From Temnopleurus reevesii (Eukaryota; Echinodermata; Echinoidea; Temnopleuroida; Temnopleuridae), in assembly GCA_036244855.1 (NCBI GenBank), contig BQKZ01006419.1, positions 1 through 34,110 of the forward strand: DNA of 34,110 nucleotides. The letters run 5' to 3'. The notes beneath the pieces were generated by a model. The model saw only the letters and a list, made by a program, of their open reading frames with translations, was not told the origin of the DNA and did no database searches. The translations under genes were made by a program, and so were the position numbers. Below, in pieces: positions 20,996 to 30,325 of this stretch; within the stretch, counting starts at the first letter, position 1, and each line of letters opens with the position of its first letter.

Positions 20996-22013
20996 ACAAT
21001 CTGTACAGACTTGTGCACTAAAACGAAATGGACCGACTCCTACGTTTTCATTGGCTTTGTAAAAATATTCAAGTTAATTACACGATATGATTTGTATTTT
21101 TTTTTACCTATATCAGTACTATGATTAATATAATCCTCATAATGTTTGCCTTACCCTTATTCCAAGACGATACTTTGTACCAGTAGTAAAACCATATCCC
21201 CTGATAAAGGGTCATTTGTAAAGGAATACATCTACGTTAGATATGAAAATACTGGCAAAAACCACAGACTTTTTCCAAATGAAATAACATATGAGGTAAA
21301 CCCGATAGCGTATTGATGTGTATAATAACAATAAACATGTATGTAATATTTTGACTTGCAGAAAATAATGATGTCATTTTATCATCTTTTTTTCCTTTAA
21401 ACTGTGAGTCAAACCTGTAAGTCATTTGTAAGCTTTAATATTTAGTAGAAATATGAGAACCACAACCCATAATTACAATTGTTGAATTTCCCGGATGTCT
21501 AGAATTACATAATTTTCGAGCCCGAACAAATAAATAGATTAGGCTCAGGTGCAAAGAAAAAGTATGGATATCATTTATCAAGAAACGACCCTGCATCTAT
21601 TCTTCCTCTGCATTTAAAAGATAAAGGGTAGACGCAACCATTTATCAGCGCAAATTGAATCTTTCCTCTTCTACTGTTCCATTACCAGTTGCACCAATGG
21701 AAACAAGATGCTCACAATCTCCTTCTACTGGGAAATTAGATTAAGACGTGTGAGGGATCTCTCTATACGATAGGATAACACGAATCGTGGATGGTATAGT
21801 ACCTCAACCCTTGAATGATAACAGAAGCAACTCAAATTTCTAAGCAGATGTGTGAATCTTTCATTGTGTAAAGAGCCTATATAGAAACTTAAGGGAAAAA
21901 AACAAATGGAAACGAATAAACATTCACTCTTAGTTTTACTGATACACTTGCTTAATTTGCATATATGGTATCCCAATGATCCTCTATGGTCAGTCTTAGC
22001 TCAATCAACCTGA
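20996..22013. other. Non-coding stretch, nothing recognised
   Basis: AT-rich. The ORFs at 21237-21425 (-) and 21725-21976 (-) contain no known motif. Confidence 0.5.
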
Positions 22014-22259
22014 AGTTACAATAACAGAAATGCTAATGATATTGTGACTTGCAATTAAGAGCGCGCACGTCATCTTTCTTTCCCGAAATCTGTTCTCTTC
22101 CATGGCCCCAAAATTTGGACTTCGTTTCCTCCTTTAAGAGGAGAATCAAGATCACTGAATGTTTTTATGACTAAACTAAACAACTTTATTCTAGCATCAT
22201 ATCAGTATGCTCAATCATTATGTTTGTACATTATAATCTGGCGCTGCTTTCTTCTATAA
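22014..22259 (+). pseudogene. Reverse transcriptase C-terminal tail, degraded
   Basis: Translated in one frame it reads SYNNRNANDIV, an in-frame TAA (22056-22058), then SVLFHGPKIWTSFP, SRSLNVFMTKLNNFIL and a TAA stop at 22257-22259. The pattern (Y/N)xxR...S(I/V)xFxGPK(I/L)W(N/T)S(L/F)P...S(R)SLxxFxxKLxxFIL is the conserved C-terminal end of CR1/Jockey-group polymerases. It parallels FTGPKLWNSLP and LKLKVKKMLL of the element at 26902-28883. The polymerase core is absent, so the fragment cannot be functional. Confidence 0.75.
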
Positions 22260-22431
22260 CACGATATAAACTATTTCAGAAAAATTAAGTCGAACACCCT
22301 TTCAATGATTCTTTGTAATGCTATTCAAATCGGGACCGGCTTGTCATAATTGTGTCCGCACAGTCCTATTCACGGCGAACGGATCTCTCCTTCGAACGAC
22401 TTTATTTTTCGAAAATAGTTTATATCGTGTT
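22258..22431. repeat. Imperfect long inverted repeat (19 bp perfect core)
   Basis: AACACGATATAAACTATTT (22258-22276) is perfectly complementary to AAATAGTTTATATCGTGTT (22413-22431). Complementarity continues inward for about 18 more bases with small indels (CAGAAAAATTAAGTCGAAC against GTTCGAACGACTTTATTTTTC). The intervening loop is about 105 bp. It begins at the stop codon of the RT remnant, so it is either a structured 3'UTR or a small foldback insertion. Confidence 0.85.
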
Positions 22432-22645
22432 CTATGTATTCCTTTTGGCAATTGCTATTGTTTAGAATGCGATTGTTCATTGTACATTACCGGTATAATA
22501 AGATGTTGATCTATTCTTTTATTTCTGGCAGCTACCAGCCTAGCAACTTTTACTGATTACTCTGTATCATCGTATTGTTAATGTACATTAGTTTTACCAG
22601 ATGTTTTATTGCTTTAGTTAAATAAAATTAAATCGAATTGAAATA

Positions 22646-22993
22646 TAATTATGTATATTTATCTTTTGGAATTTTTGCTTAAAAGTTTTTACCCAAGTAT
22701 GTTTTGACCAAAATGATTAAAAAAATGAGTAGCTATAAGCAATTTGTTTCGTATTCATGAATACCTTCTGAAGATATGGTTATTATATCGCGAATATAAT
22801 AATCAGATCATATCGAACATAATAAATGATTATTAAACCCAATCTGATTTGAAAGTGCATCAGGTTGATTTATTTGATTTGATTTATGTGTTTTTCCATT
22901 TCAATATCATTTTCATAATTTGAACAACAAATTATAATCATCTTGCAAGAGAAACAAACATATCTACATAGACAAATCAATAACGTGTGAAAA
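22646..22993. other. AT-rich stretch with possible minus-strand retroposon tail
   Basis: On the minus strand, about 22930 to 22860 reads as an AT-rich 3'UTR-like segment ending in AAATCAAATCAAATAAATCAA, a short A-rich repeat tail. The evidence is weak. No coding DNA is attached. Confidence 0.35.
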
Positions 22994-23271
22994 GCAGGTG
23001 CCGTAGTGGTCGTGATTCTCGCCTTTCAACTAGAGGGTCGTAGGTTCGAATCCTACTCATGACGTCAATTTCCTTCAGCAAGAAATTAATCCACATTGTC
23101 CTGCACTCAACCCAGGTGAAGTGAATGGGTACCTGGCAGGAATATTTATTCTTTGAAATGCCAAGTGCGCCGCGAATGGCTGCCGGGCTAAAGCCAGAGT
23201 AATAATAATGTAAAGCGCCTTGAGCACTCAGCAGAGTGGATACGTGCGCTATATAAATTGCATCTATTATA
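22994..23271 (+). mobile_element. tRNA-derived SINE (best-preserved copy)
   Basis: The head is tRNA-like. TGCCGTAGTGG (22999-23009) serves as the A box and GGTTCGAATCC (23043-23053) as a perfect B box, inside a GTAGG...CCTAC T-arm. A CCTTTCAA segment resembles the anticodon loop of tRNA-Glu(TTC). The body follows (TTTCCTTCAGCAAG...ACCCAGGTGAAG...GGGTACCTGGCAGGAA). The 3' domain is AATAATAATGTAAAGCGCC, TTGAGCACT, GTGCGCTATATAAATTG and a weak (ATT)-rich tail. That 3' domain resembles those shared by animal SINE superfamilies of the Deu/Meta type; I name the type from memory and have not aligned it. Pol III promoters are internal. A minus-strand 103-codon ORF over it is a shadow. Target-site duplications are not clear. 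Confidence 0.85.
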
Positions 23272-23280
23272 GAGAAATGG

Positions 23281-23323
23281 AGGGGCATGCCGAAAAAGCG
23301 AGGCTTGTAGAACGCATGCCCCT
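23281..23323. repeat. Short hairpin, 10-bp perfect stem
   Basis: AGGGGCATGC (23281-23290) pairs with GCATGCCCCT (23314-23323) across a 23-nt loop. It lies just 3' of the SINE. There is no T-tract, so it is not an obvious terminator. Confidence 0.6.
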
Positions 23324-24254
23324 TCTTACAGTAGATAAAATTATAAGCTAAATATTGTTTTTGTTGAATAATAGCTGATTCAATTACTTGTAATGATTTG
23401 TAAGTGAAAATACAAAACTATGCATGCACACTTATGTATCTCAATTATTATGTAGACCTATCTTTTCCTATTTCGTTATTTTTTTCCGTTGCTGAGGTCT
23501 GGATCGCCATGCCCTTGAATGCGTTTGGGTGTGGCCAAAGTTTGCCTTGCCTTCTATCTTCCCTTTTCTATTGTACGAGGAAGGACAAAATACATATCGC
23601 TTGGAACAAGGTTTTCATCACAATGAAAGATGATGATCATCATCTATGAAATCCTCCCCAAATCAAGATCTTCTTTAACTAGGGCAGGCCCTCTAGATAG
23701 TAACTTAATATCATGCTTGAAATATGAACAGAAGGAGTATTCGTTAGAGTGTGTTGACGCTAGCCTTGGGCAGTACTTGAACATCGGTGCATGGGACTAC
23801 AGCCAGGTCAGCATGGCACCAGCATGAACGTGATTCGGCTATAGTCGCTTTATGCATCGGATAGCTTACAAATCGAGCGGAAAAAGATTCTAAAATGATC
23901 GAGAAGCATTCAAATTTGAAAATAAAGGTTCAGCATTCGAATTGGATAATATTGAGGAATGTTCATGGCATACATAAATATATCTGGTAAAATGTGATTA
24001 CGGGATGTTGCACAAAAGTTGCCATTGATCGCAAGTTACAGTTGACCAGAAAGCGCCAATCAAAATTATTGTTTAAGGCGCGTCTTGTTTTATGCGCATA
24101 CCGTGCGTGAATGAAAATGTGCGTTATAATTTTCAAGGTTGCTGTTGGTTTGCAGTTGATTTTGAACAACACACCCTAAAATCGGTAAAATAGTGGAGGT
24201 TCAGAGCGAGAAGGGGAGGGGTGGGTGCAAAAAAGGAGGTTTGGGAGTGTAGAG
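23324..24254. other. Non-coding stretch, nothing recognised
   Basis: The ORFs at 23404-23649, 23630-23827 (+) and 23963-24172 (-) contain no motif I recognise. Confidence 0.5.
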
Positions 24255-24287
24255 AAGGTTAGAGAGAAAGAGAAAGGGAGAGAGAGA
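24255..24287. repeat. (GA)n-rich simple sequence
   Basis: A short impure GA tract that gives Leu/Ser-rich false ORFs on the minus strand. Confidence 0.85.
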
Positions 24288-24673
24288 TTTGTGTGGGGCG
24301 CATGTAAGCAACATACAAAAGAAACGCGTTATCAGGAAAGAGTGTGCTAGATTGTAATATATATATGTGAAGGTAATAACATATGAAAATGTCAGGGAGA
24401 AATGTCCGATATAGACCAAAACGCACCAAAAGTGGAATTAACAAGAAAATGCCATGGGTACAGCAATCACAAAAGGCAACCGTGTATATAAATAAGACTT
24501 TGATGAATAAAAATAAATGAATAAATCAGATTTGTTCTATTTACATTATCACGAAAGATCATGTTCTATTTTTACTTAATGTCAAGAAGAAGCCATAGAA
24601 TGGTGTTTCAGATGTTAAGATCTTGGAAGTCCAAAGAGCACCCAATCACTCTCATGCAATGAAGCCATATAAA
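24288..24673. other. Non-coding stretch, nothing recognised
   Basis: AT-rich and without a recognisable motif. Confidence 0.5.
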
Positions 24674-25286
24674 GACCAACTCACACATTTGCGCTTTTAG
24701 CCCGCGTCAGCCCAGCGGGATTTTTTTTTAAGTTAAAAGCGTTCCATGGACGCACAAAGACGCAGGTCATACAGGTTTCACACGAGTTAATCGGTTGTTC
24801 GCAATGGATTTCGGGAAGGCGTAGGTAAATTTGCATAATAATATAATGCTTTAGAATGTCATATTGATAAGAAAATAATGTCTGTGGTCTGTGTAAATGT
24901 AATGAAATTACGTCGTAAATTATATTCTTTAATTATTTTTTTCACTTTTTTTACTTTTGGGGCTATCTATGGAACAATTTATATCCTAAGACCATTTCCG
25001 AGATTCATTGTGGGCGTGGTGCTAAATTATCGTTTAGTCTCATTTCAGCCACCAAAACTTTTTTTGAGCCGATAAAGTGCCCCTGAAAAGTAATTTTTTC
25101 AAAAGAACGCGATATTTTGATCGCGCCCTGTAATTTAACAAAAATCGATCGATAGGTTCTATTTTAATCAATGTCTGATTTGGTGCCATTTTGCATTTAA
25201 GCCTATGGGAGATTATTTACTCATGTGTACTCTTAAGGTTTCACACGAGTAAATCGGTTGCTCGCAATGGATTTCGGGAAGGCGTA

Positions 25287-26321
25287 CACACTAAGAAATA
25301 AGGGTACAGTTAGGGTTCAAAATCACGCAAAGTCACTAATTTGAACCCCGGCATCTTCATTATACCCTATGAGGTTCAAAATTTACGTTGTACCCCTCCG
25401 ATTTGAAACTAGTGCAGAATGCAGACCCCACTCTCAATACGTGATCGGAAATGAATGCTGATTTTGTTCTTATTTTATCTTTAGGAACTCTATTTCATAC
25501 GTAATAGATTTAATTTATTACTATGATTTTTTATTCCGTTCATCCTTACAAGGCAAACAAGTTATCTTTAAATCTAGAGAAAACCAATTTTATGCTATTT
25601 AGCACAACCTTATCAGAACTCCCTCAACCAATTTATATGAATAACGCACAAATACAACGATTGTCAGCAACTAAATTCTTAGGCACTTTAATAGACGATA
25701 AATTAACTTGGAAATCTCACACTGAATATATTTGCAAAATAATATCAAGAAATATTGGTATGTTGAATTAGCTTAAGTACACATTTCCATCAAAGGTTCT
25801 TCTATCACTTTACTCTACCATGTCTACCCTTGTGTTGCCATACCTCAACTACGGAATATTAGCATGGGATAATTGTGCATCATACTTGTTAGAAAGAATA
25901 TTACTCCTTCAAAAAAAAAAGCTATGCGGGTAATTAACAACGTACATTTTCTTCACCATAGTGATACATTGTTTTATTCCAACAACGTCTTAAAAATTAG
26001 AGATATCTACAAGTTAAGCATTGCCGTACTTATGTTTAAAAAATGTAACAACATTTTGCCCCCGTTTCTCAACAATATGTTTATAATGAATAATGAAATA
26101 CATCGATACCCCACAAGACAAAGAAACCATTTCCACTTACCAAGAACACGCANCCTGGGGTACAAATGTGTTCCAATAGGGTACAAACTTGTACCCTTGG
26201 TTGGGGTACAAAAATTGCACCTCAAATTTAGGGTTCAAACTTGTACCCCATAGGGTTCACCCGGTGTTACATGGGATTGTACCCCTAGGGGTGCAGAGTT
26301 GTACCCTAATTTCTTAGTGTG
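25287..26321. mobile_element. TA-flanked inverted-repeat DNA transposon (MITE-like)
   Basis: The left terminus CACACTAAGAAATAAGGGTA (from 25287) and the inverse of the right terminus CACACTAAGAAATTAGGGTA (ending 26321) match at 19 of 20 positions. TA occurs on both sides (25285-25286 and 26322-26323). The uninterrupted copy of the host repeat reads AAGGCGTAGGTAAAT at 24816-24830, so the empty site shows a precise TA target duplication, as known for Tc1/mariner-type elements. GGGTACAA/GGGTTCAA words in both orientations crowd the subterminal regions. No transposase is present. A 602-bp retrotransposon piece and an N lie in the middle, so the true internal length is uncertain. Confidence 0.88.
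25551..26152 (+). mobile_element. Duplicate fragment of the CR1-like element (copy of 27579-28180)
   Basis: The fragment aligns to 27579-28180 at a constant offset of 2028 with no indels. I saw one substitution (GAAAACCAATT against GAAAACAAATT). It contains the same RT C-terminal region (FLGTLIDDKLTWKSH motif) and the same defects: a TAG at 25769-25771 and a frameshift in the A10 run at 25911-25920. It starts abruptly at CAAGGCAAACAAG and stops exactly at the N (26153), in mid-element. Shared inactivating lesions argue against an independent insertion from an active source and favour DNA-level duplication or an assembly artefact. Confidence 0.9.
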
Positions 26322-26756
26322 TAGGTAAATTTGCATAATAATATAATATCTTTAGAATGTCATATTGATAAGAAAATAATGTCTGAGGTCGGTGTAAATG
26401 TAATGAAATTACGTCGTAAATTATATTCTTTAATTATTTTTTCATTCTGGAGAATTTCTGAACTTTTGGGGCTATCTATGGAACATTTTATATCCTAAGA
26501 CCATTTCCGAGTTTCATTGTGGGCGTGGTGCTAAATTATCGGTTAGTCTCATTTCAGCCACCAAAACTTGTTTTTGAGCCTATAAAGTGCCCCTGAAAAG
26601 TAATTTTTTTTAAAAGAAGGCGATATTTCGATCGCGCCCTGTAATTTAACAAAAAAATCTATCGATAGGTTCTATTTTAATCAATGTCTGATTGGGTGTC
26701 ATTTTGCACGTAAGCCTATGGAAGATTATTTACTCGTGTGTACTCTACAGTGGACT

Positions 26757-26810
26757 GACGTTGGGCGGGCGTACGCTCCTTGAGCGCAAGCCGAACATCA
26801 GCCCAACGTC
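26757..26810. repeat. Hairpin, 10-bp perfect stem
   Basis: GACGTTGGGC (26757-26766) is matched by GCCCAACGTC (26801-26810) around a GC-rich 34-nt loop. It lies inside the putative composite element beside its inner inverted end. Confidence 0.8.
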
Positions 26811-26901
26811 TGATCAGCTTATACTGTGCGCTCGGGAAATGTTTTTAAATTAAAAAACCGCTGAGCCGACGCAGGCTAAAAACAACACGATATGATCTAT
26901 T

Positions 26902-28320
26902 TCTGTATCCGCACAGTTCAATACACAATACACAGTTTCCACAGAAAATGAAAGTGGCGAAAATAATTCCAGTTTTCAAAAAAGGGGATCCCATATCATT
27001 TACCAACTACAGACCAATTTCCCTGCTAACTATTTTTTCCAAGGTGTTAGAAAAAATAGTTTTTACTCGCACAACGAAGTTTTTTAGAAGATTATGACAT
27101 TCTACATGATTCCCAATTCGGATTCAGAAAAAAGCAAAATACGTCCCATGCTCTACTTACCCTGATAAACAAAATCACCAAATCCATTGATGAAAAAAAC
27201 ATACAATTGGTCTATTCTTAGATTTCTCGAAAGCGTTCGATACTATTGACCACACCATCTTGTTAAATAAGCTCGCGCACTACGGTATACGAGGAGTCGT
27301 TTATGACTGGTTTAGAAGCTACTTAAACGATCGCCAACAACTTACTTGTATTGATGGCTTTAATTCAAAACTTAGAAATATTAATTGCGGAGTACCGCAA
27401 GGGTCAATCCTTGGACCTCGGTTATTTATTATTTGCATAAATGACTTACACAAATCCTCTAATTTACTAACGCCTATTATGTATGCGGACGACACAAATT
27501 TATTTTACTCTAACAGCGACATAACTACCCTACGCGACAATGTTAACACAGAATTACAAGCTGTAACTAACTGGATCAAGGCAAACAAGTTATCTTTAAA
27601 TCTAGAGAAAACAAATTTTATGCTATTTAGCACAACCTTATCAGAACTCCCTCAACCAATTTATATGAATAACGCACAAATACAACGATTGTCAGCAACT
27701 AAATTCTTAGGCACTTTAATAGACGATAAATTAACTTGGAAATCTCACACTGAATATATTTGCAAAATAATATCAAGAAATATTGGTATGTTGAATTAGC
27801 TTAAGTACACATTTCCATCAAAGGTTCTTCTATCACTTTACTCTACCATGTCTACCCTTGTGTTGCCATACCTCAACTACGGAATATTAGCATGGGATAA
27901 TTGTGCATCATACTTGTTAGAAAGAATATTACTCCTTCAAAAAAAAAAGCTATGCGGGTAATTAACAACGTACATTTTCTTCACCATAGTGATACATTGT
28001 TTTATTCCAACAACGTCTTAAAAATTAGAGATATCTACAAGTTAAGCATTGCCGTACTTATGTTTAAAAAATGTAACAACATTTTGCCCCCGTTTCTCAA
28101 CAATATGTTTATAATGAATAATGAAATACATCGATACCCCACAAGACAAAGAAACCATTTCCACTTACCAAGAACACGCACTGCGCTTATACAAAACACG
28201 TTTATATTTACCGGACCTAAACTCTGGAATTCTCTCCCAAGGGACATACAAGACGCAAGGAGTCTATCCACTCTAAAACTAAAAGTAAAGAAAATGCTCC
28301 TATCATTGTATCACCATTAA
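26902..28320 (+). pseudogene. Reverse transcriptase ORF2 C-terminal half, four lesions
   Basis: RT blocks occur in order. FPQKMKVAKIIPVFKKGD and NYRPISLL (26936-27027) come first, then FGFRKKQNTSHA (27117-27152), then LDFSKAFDTIDH (27218-27253; first catalytic Asp). GVPQGSILGP follows at 27389-27418, and YADD (27482-27493; catalytic Asp pair). FLGTLIDDKLTW comes after it, then the C-terminal FTGPKLWNSLP near 28200 and a TAA at 28318-28320. Four breaks need correcting: a frameshift near 27080 in a T run, a frameshift near 27205-27210, an in-frame TAG at 27797-27799 where the flanks remain conserved, and a frameshift in the A10 run at 27939-27948. The endonuclease domain and ORF1 are missing. 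The gene is dead but recently so, since the polymerase motifs are intact. Confidence 0.9.
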
Positions 28321-28641
28321 TATTGTCAACCCTTTTTGATTTACAAATGAAAGACACATGTCACCAAAATATTTATTATTACATATTAATTTAATATCGG
28401 ATATTAATAAAAGAAAAAAAATGGTTCATACTTATATAATACACAGATCATACGGCCACTCCCTCCGCGCCCCTACCTCCCACCTCCCAGTGTCCCTTCC
28501 TACTTCCCCCTCTCTCTCTCTCTTTTTTTTAGGTATATTTATTGTTTACGAATATGTTCAGTTGAATATTTCTTTCTAGGGACCAGCGTTTAACAAGCAC
28601 TGCTTCAAGCTGGTTCCAATTTCATTTTTTTTTATTATTTA

Positions 28642-28814
28642 CTTATAATCTTTAAATAACATATCCGTACAAAGATCACAATTATGTTGTGATCTGATGC
28701 ATCTATGATTTCTGACTTTGGTTTACTTATTATCTTTTAATATCGTTTCCGTACTTATATAAGTCTACAATTATGTTGTTACTTTGTCGCATCTATTAAT
28801 TCTGTATTTTTGTT
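28642..28814 (+). repeat. Two ~87-bp direct repeats in the retrotransposon 3'UTR
   Basis: TACTTATAATCTTTAAATAA...TCCGTACAAAG...ACAATTATGTTGTGATC...GCATCTATGATTTCTG (28642-28726) recurs as TACTTATTATCTTTTAATAT...TCCGTACTTAT...ACAATTATGTTGTTACT...GCATCTATTAATTCTG (28727-28814). Diverged UTR duplications are common in such elements; no function is implied. Confidence 0.8.
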
Positions 28815-28847
28815 TGCTTGTTTTTTTGAAAGAAAATGAAATAAAAC

Positions 28848-28880
28848 GAATCTTGAATCTTGAATCTTGAATCTTGAATC
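28848..28880 (+). repeat. (GAATCTT)n 3'-terminal tail
   Basis: Four and a half copies of the heptamer GAATCTT lie directly before the target-site duplication. They mark the 3' end of the CR1-like element. Confidence 0.9.
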
Positions 28881-28967
28881 TACTGATCTATTGTCCCATG
28901 ACCCACTTTATTTTAAGGAAATAGTTTATTTCTTGTTAAATACAAAGATGTGAGTCGGCCTTAAGAC

Positions 28968-29226
28968 TACACGTCCTTCCCGGAAAAAATTGATCCATTG
29001 TCTTCCTAATCAACTGCGTTACTATTGCCCGACATGACAATTCAAATTTTCACACAAAGTGTCACAAACATCCATAAATTGAAGGAAATCACTGTGATTT
29101 TTTTTAAGCCATATAAACATACTCGTTCTTCCCTGTAACATTGATCCGTTGTCCTATTAAATCAACTGTATTACAATTGCCCGTTTCACACAAAGTATTA
29201 CCATACATTCATGAATTGAATGAATA
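28968..29226. repeat. Diverged ~140-bp tandem duplication
   Basis: Unit 1 (28968-29096) and unit 2 (29118-29226) share CGTCCTTCCC/CGTTCTTCCC, ATTGATCC.TTGTC, AATCAACTG.TTAC.ATTGCCC, CACACAAAGT and CATGAATTGA/CATAAATTGA. The family is unknown and non-coding. Confidence 0.75.
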
Positions 29227-30239
29227 ATGATAGTAATAATAACAAACTGTATTGTTATATAGTGCATGTCATTGCTAAATTGTACATACAAAAAGTCGCC
29301 ACTAGAAGATGGATTGAAAATTATTTTCTGTTACGTAATAACAATAAAATTATGATGAATTTGTCAATCACAATATTTCGCTACGGCTGTATAAAAGTCA
29401 TTCGTAAGAAATAACAAAGTAACAAATAGTCTTCAGAATGAATTTTATTTGTGGAAATGGTATCTAATAATGGATTTTTAAAATTCTAACAAATTGGCAC
29501 ATTTTCTTAGACATGCCGTGAGTTCAAAATAGAATCTAGGTTTTATTTATAATGTTGATAAAGGAAATCGCGCCTTACATGAAACTTGTCGAGTGTAGAA
29601 TTGTCTTTTCACTGTCCCATTTTACAGTGGAGCTTTGAATGTTTGGAATATTGCCTTTCACGGACAGGTAATCAATGATTGATCTTGAAGTGTCAATATG
29701 GTTTGAGATTATAGTGTGAGTTTGATGGAAAATGGTTCGATATTCATCGAATTTAACTGATAAAAGTAAACTGGGAATAAAAATGTCTCATGTGGAGGCT
29801 TATAAATAACAAGGAATGCTCTTCCATAGGCTCCCTCCATTGGTATAGTATGATACTTTATTCCCAATCGTTAAAAAGACATATAATATACGACATGATA
29901 CGAAATAAGAATACATTTGGCAAATTTACATGTGAATAAAAACATAACTTGCAAATAATAAGATTGGCTGGATTGCCCTTTCAGAAGAATTAAAATAAAT
30001 ATTTCTGTTCTTCCAAGAGGTCCAGATATACAATATAAATAATTATGGTGAGAATATAAAAAATATTAAAACTGAAAAAAAAAACTGGAAAAAAAAATTA
30101 TCACTTATTTTCTTTTTTTTAAATAAAATGAACAGTTTTATTGAAAAAGAAGAAAGATATGATGTTGAATATCTTTTTACCTTTTTTCTATACGTACTTA
30201 TACTAAATAACGTTGTATTGATCTATATCTTTTATCTTA
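29227..30239. other. Non-coding stretch, nothing firmly recognised
   Basis: AT-rich. ATGATACTTTATTCCCAATC (29850) onward could be the reverse of a retroposon 3'UTR, but there is no tail or coding DNA to support it. Confidence 0.5.
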
Positions 30240-30325
30240 AGTGTATTGTTTTGTTTCGTTTTATTACATGTATTATACTATGATTTGTGATTTACGGAAA
30301 ATGAACTTGAACTTGAACTTGAAAA
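30240..30325 (+). mobile_element. 3' end of a non-LTR retroposon with (AACTTG)n tail
   Basis: AT-rich DNA, TGTGATTTACGGAAAATG, is followed by hexamer repeats AACTTG x3 (about 30304-30322). This matches the 3'UTR-plus-short-repeat layout of the element ending at 28880 but uses another hexamer. No RT coding is attached, so the copy is severely 5'-truncated. The upstream limit is unknown. Confidence 0.6.

Larger units (their letters stand above)
22014..22645 (+). mobile_element. 5'-truncated CR1-like retrotransposon remnant with 3'UTR
   Basis: The element keeps only the last ~80 codons of the reverse-transcriptase ORF (22014-22259) and about 390 bp of 3'UTR. It ends in AAATAAAATTAAATCGAATTGAAAT, a decayed short-repeat tail (about 22620-22645). 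A 19-bp perfect inverted repeat lies in its 3'UTR. The truncation and in-frame stop show a dead copy, more diverged than the element at 26902. Confidence 0.72.
24773..26746. repeat. 463-bp tandem duplication, second copy interrupted
   Basis: Copy 1 spans 24773-25235. Copy 2 spans 25236-25286 plus 26322-26746. Shared landmarks are AGGTTTCACACGAG, GCAATGGATTTCGGGAAGGC, GTAGGTAAATTTGCATAATA, AATTACGTCGTAAATTATAT, CATTGTGGGCGTGGTGCTAA, GATCGCGCCCTGTAATTTAA and TATTTACTC.TGTGTACTCT. The copies differ by a few percent and small indels, so the duplication is not brand new. There is no coding capacity. Copy 2 is split at a TA dinucleotide by the element at 25287-26321. Confidence 0.92.
26902..28883 (+). 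mobile_element. CR1-like non-LTR retrotransposon, 5'-truncated, with TSD
   Basis: The element is flanked by a perfect 9-bp direct repeat TGATCTATT (26893-26901 and 28884-28892), read as its target-site duplication. The 5' end is truncated inside the reverse-transcriptase domain. It then has a broken polymerase C-terminal region to 28320 and a 3'UTR of about 530 bp. The UTR contains a CT-rich patch (28508-28522) and two ~87-bp direct repeats, and ends in a (GAATCTT)4 tail (28848-28880). A short tandem-repeat tail instead of poly(A), with this RT sequence, suggests the CR1/Jockey group; I cannot choose the exact clade. It inserted in the right half of the putative composite element. Confidence 0.88.
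24674..28960. mobile_element. Putative composite element bounded by inverted GRCCRACTCACA ends
   Basis: The left end GACCAACTCACACATTTG (24674-24691) is inversely matched by CAAAGATGTGAGTCGGCC (28943-28960). A second inverted pair lies inside: CTTTTAGCCCGCGTCAGCCC with its T-rich follow-up (24694-24757) against the inverse of 26825-26885 (GTGCGCTC...CCGACGCAGGCTAAAAAC). A third, direct copy of the same termini starts at 30457 (GGCCGACTCACACCTTTG). I infer one large DNA-transposon-like or foldback repeat that later received a tandem duplication, a TA-type transposon and a CR1-like element. TTAA follows the right end but does not precede the left end, so the target site is unproven. It may instead be several related end fragments. 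Confidence 0.4.

Noticed and set aside
22999..23065. A functional tRNA-Glu gene
   Set aside because: The A and B boxes are present but the anticodon and acceptor stems do not pair properly, and the sequence continues directly into a SINE body and 3' domain.
22977..23288. 103-codon minus-strand ORF
   Set aside because: It is the reverse complement of the SINE, and known SINEs do not encode protein.
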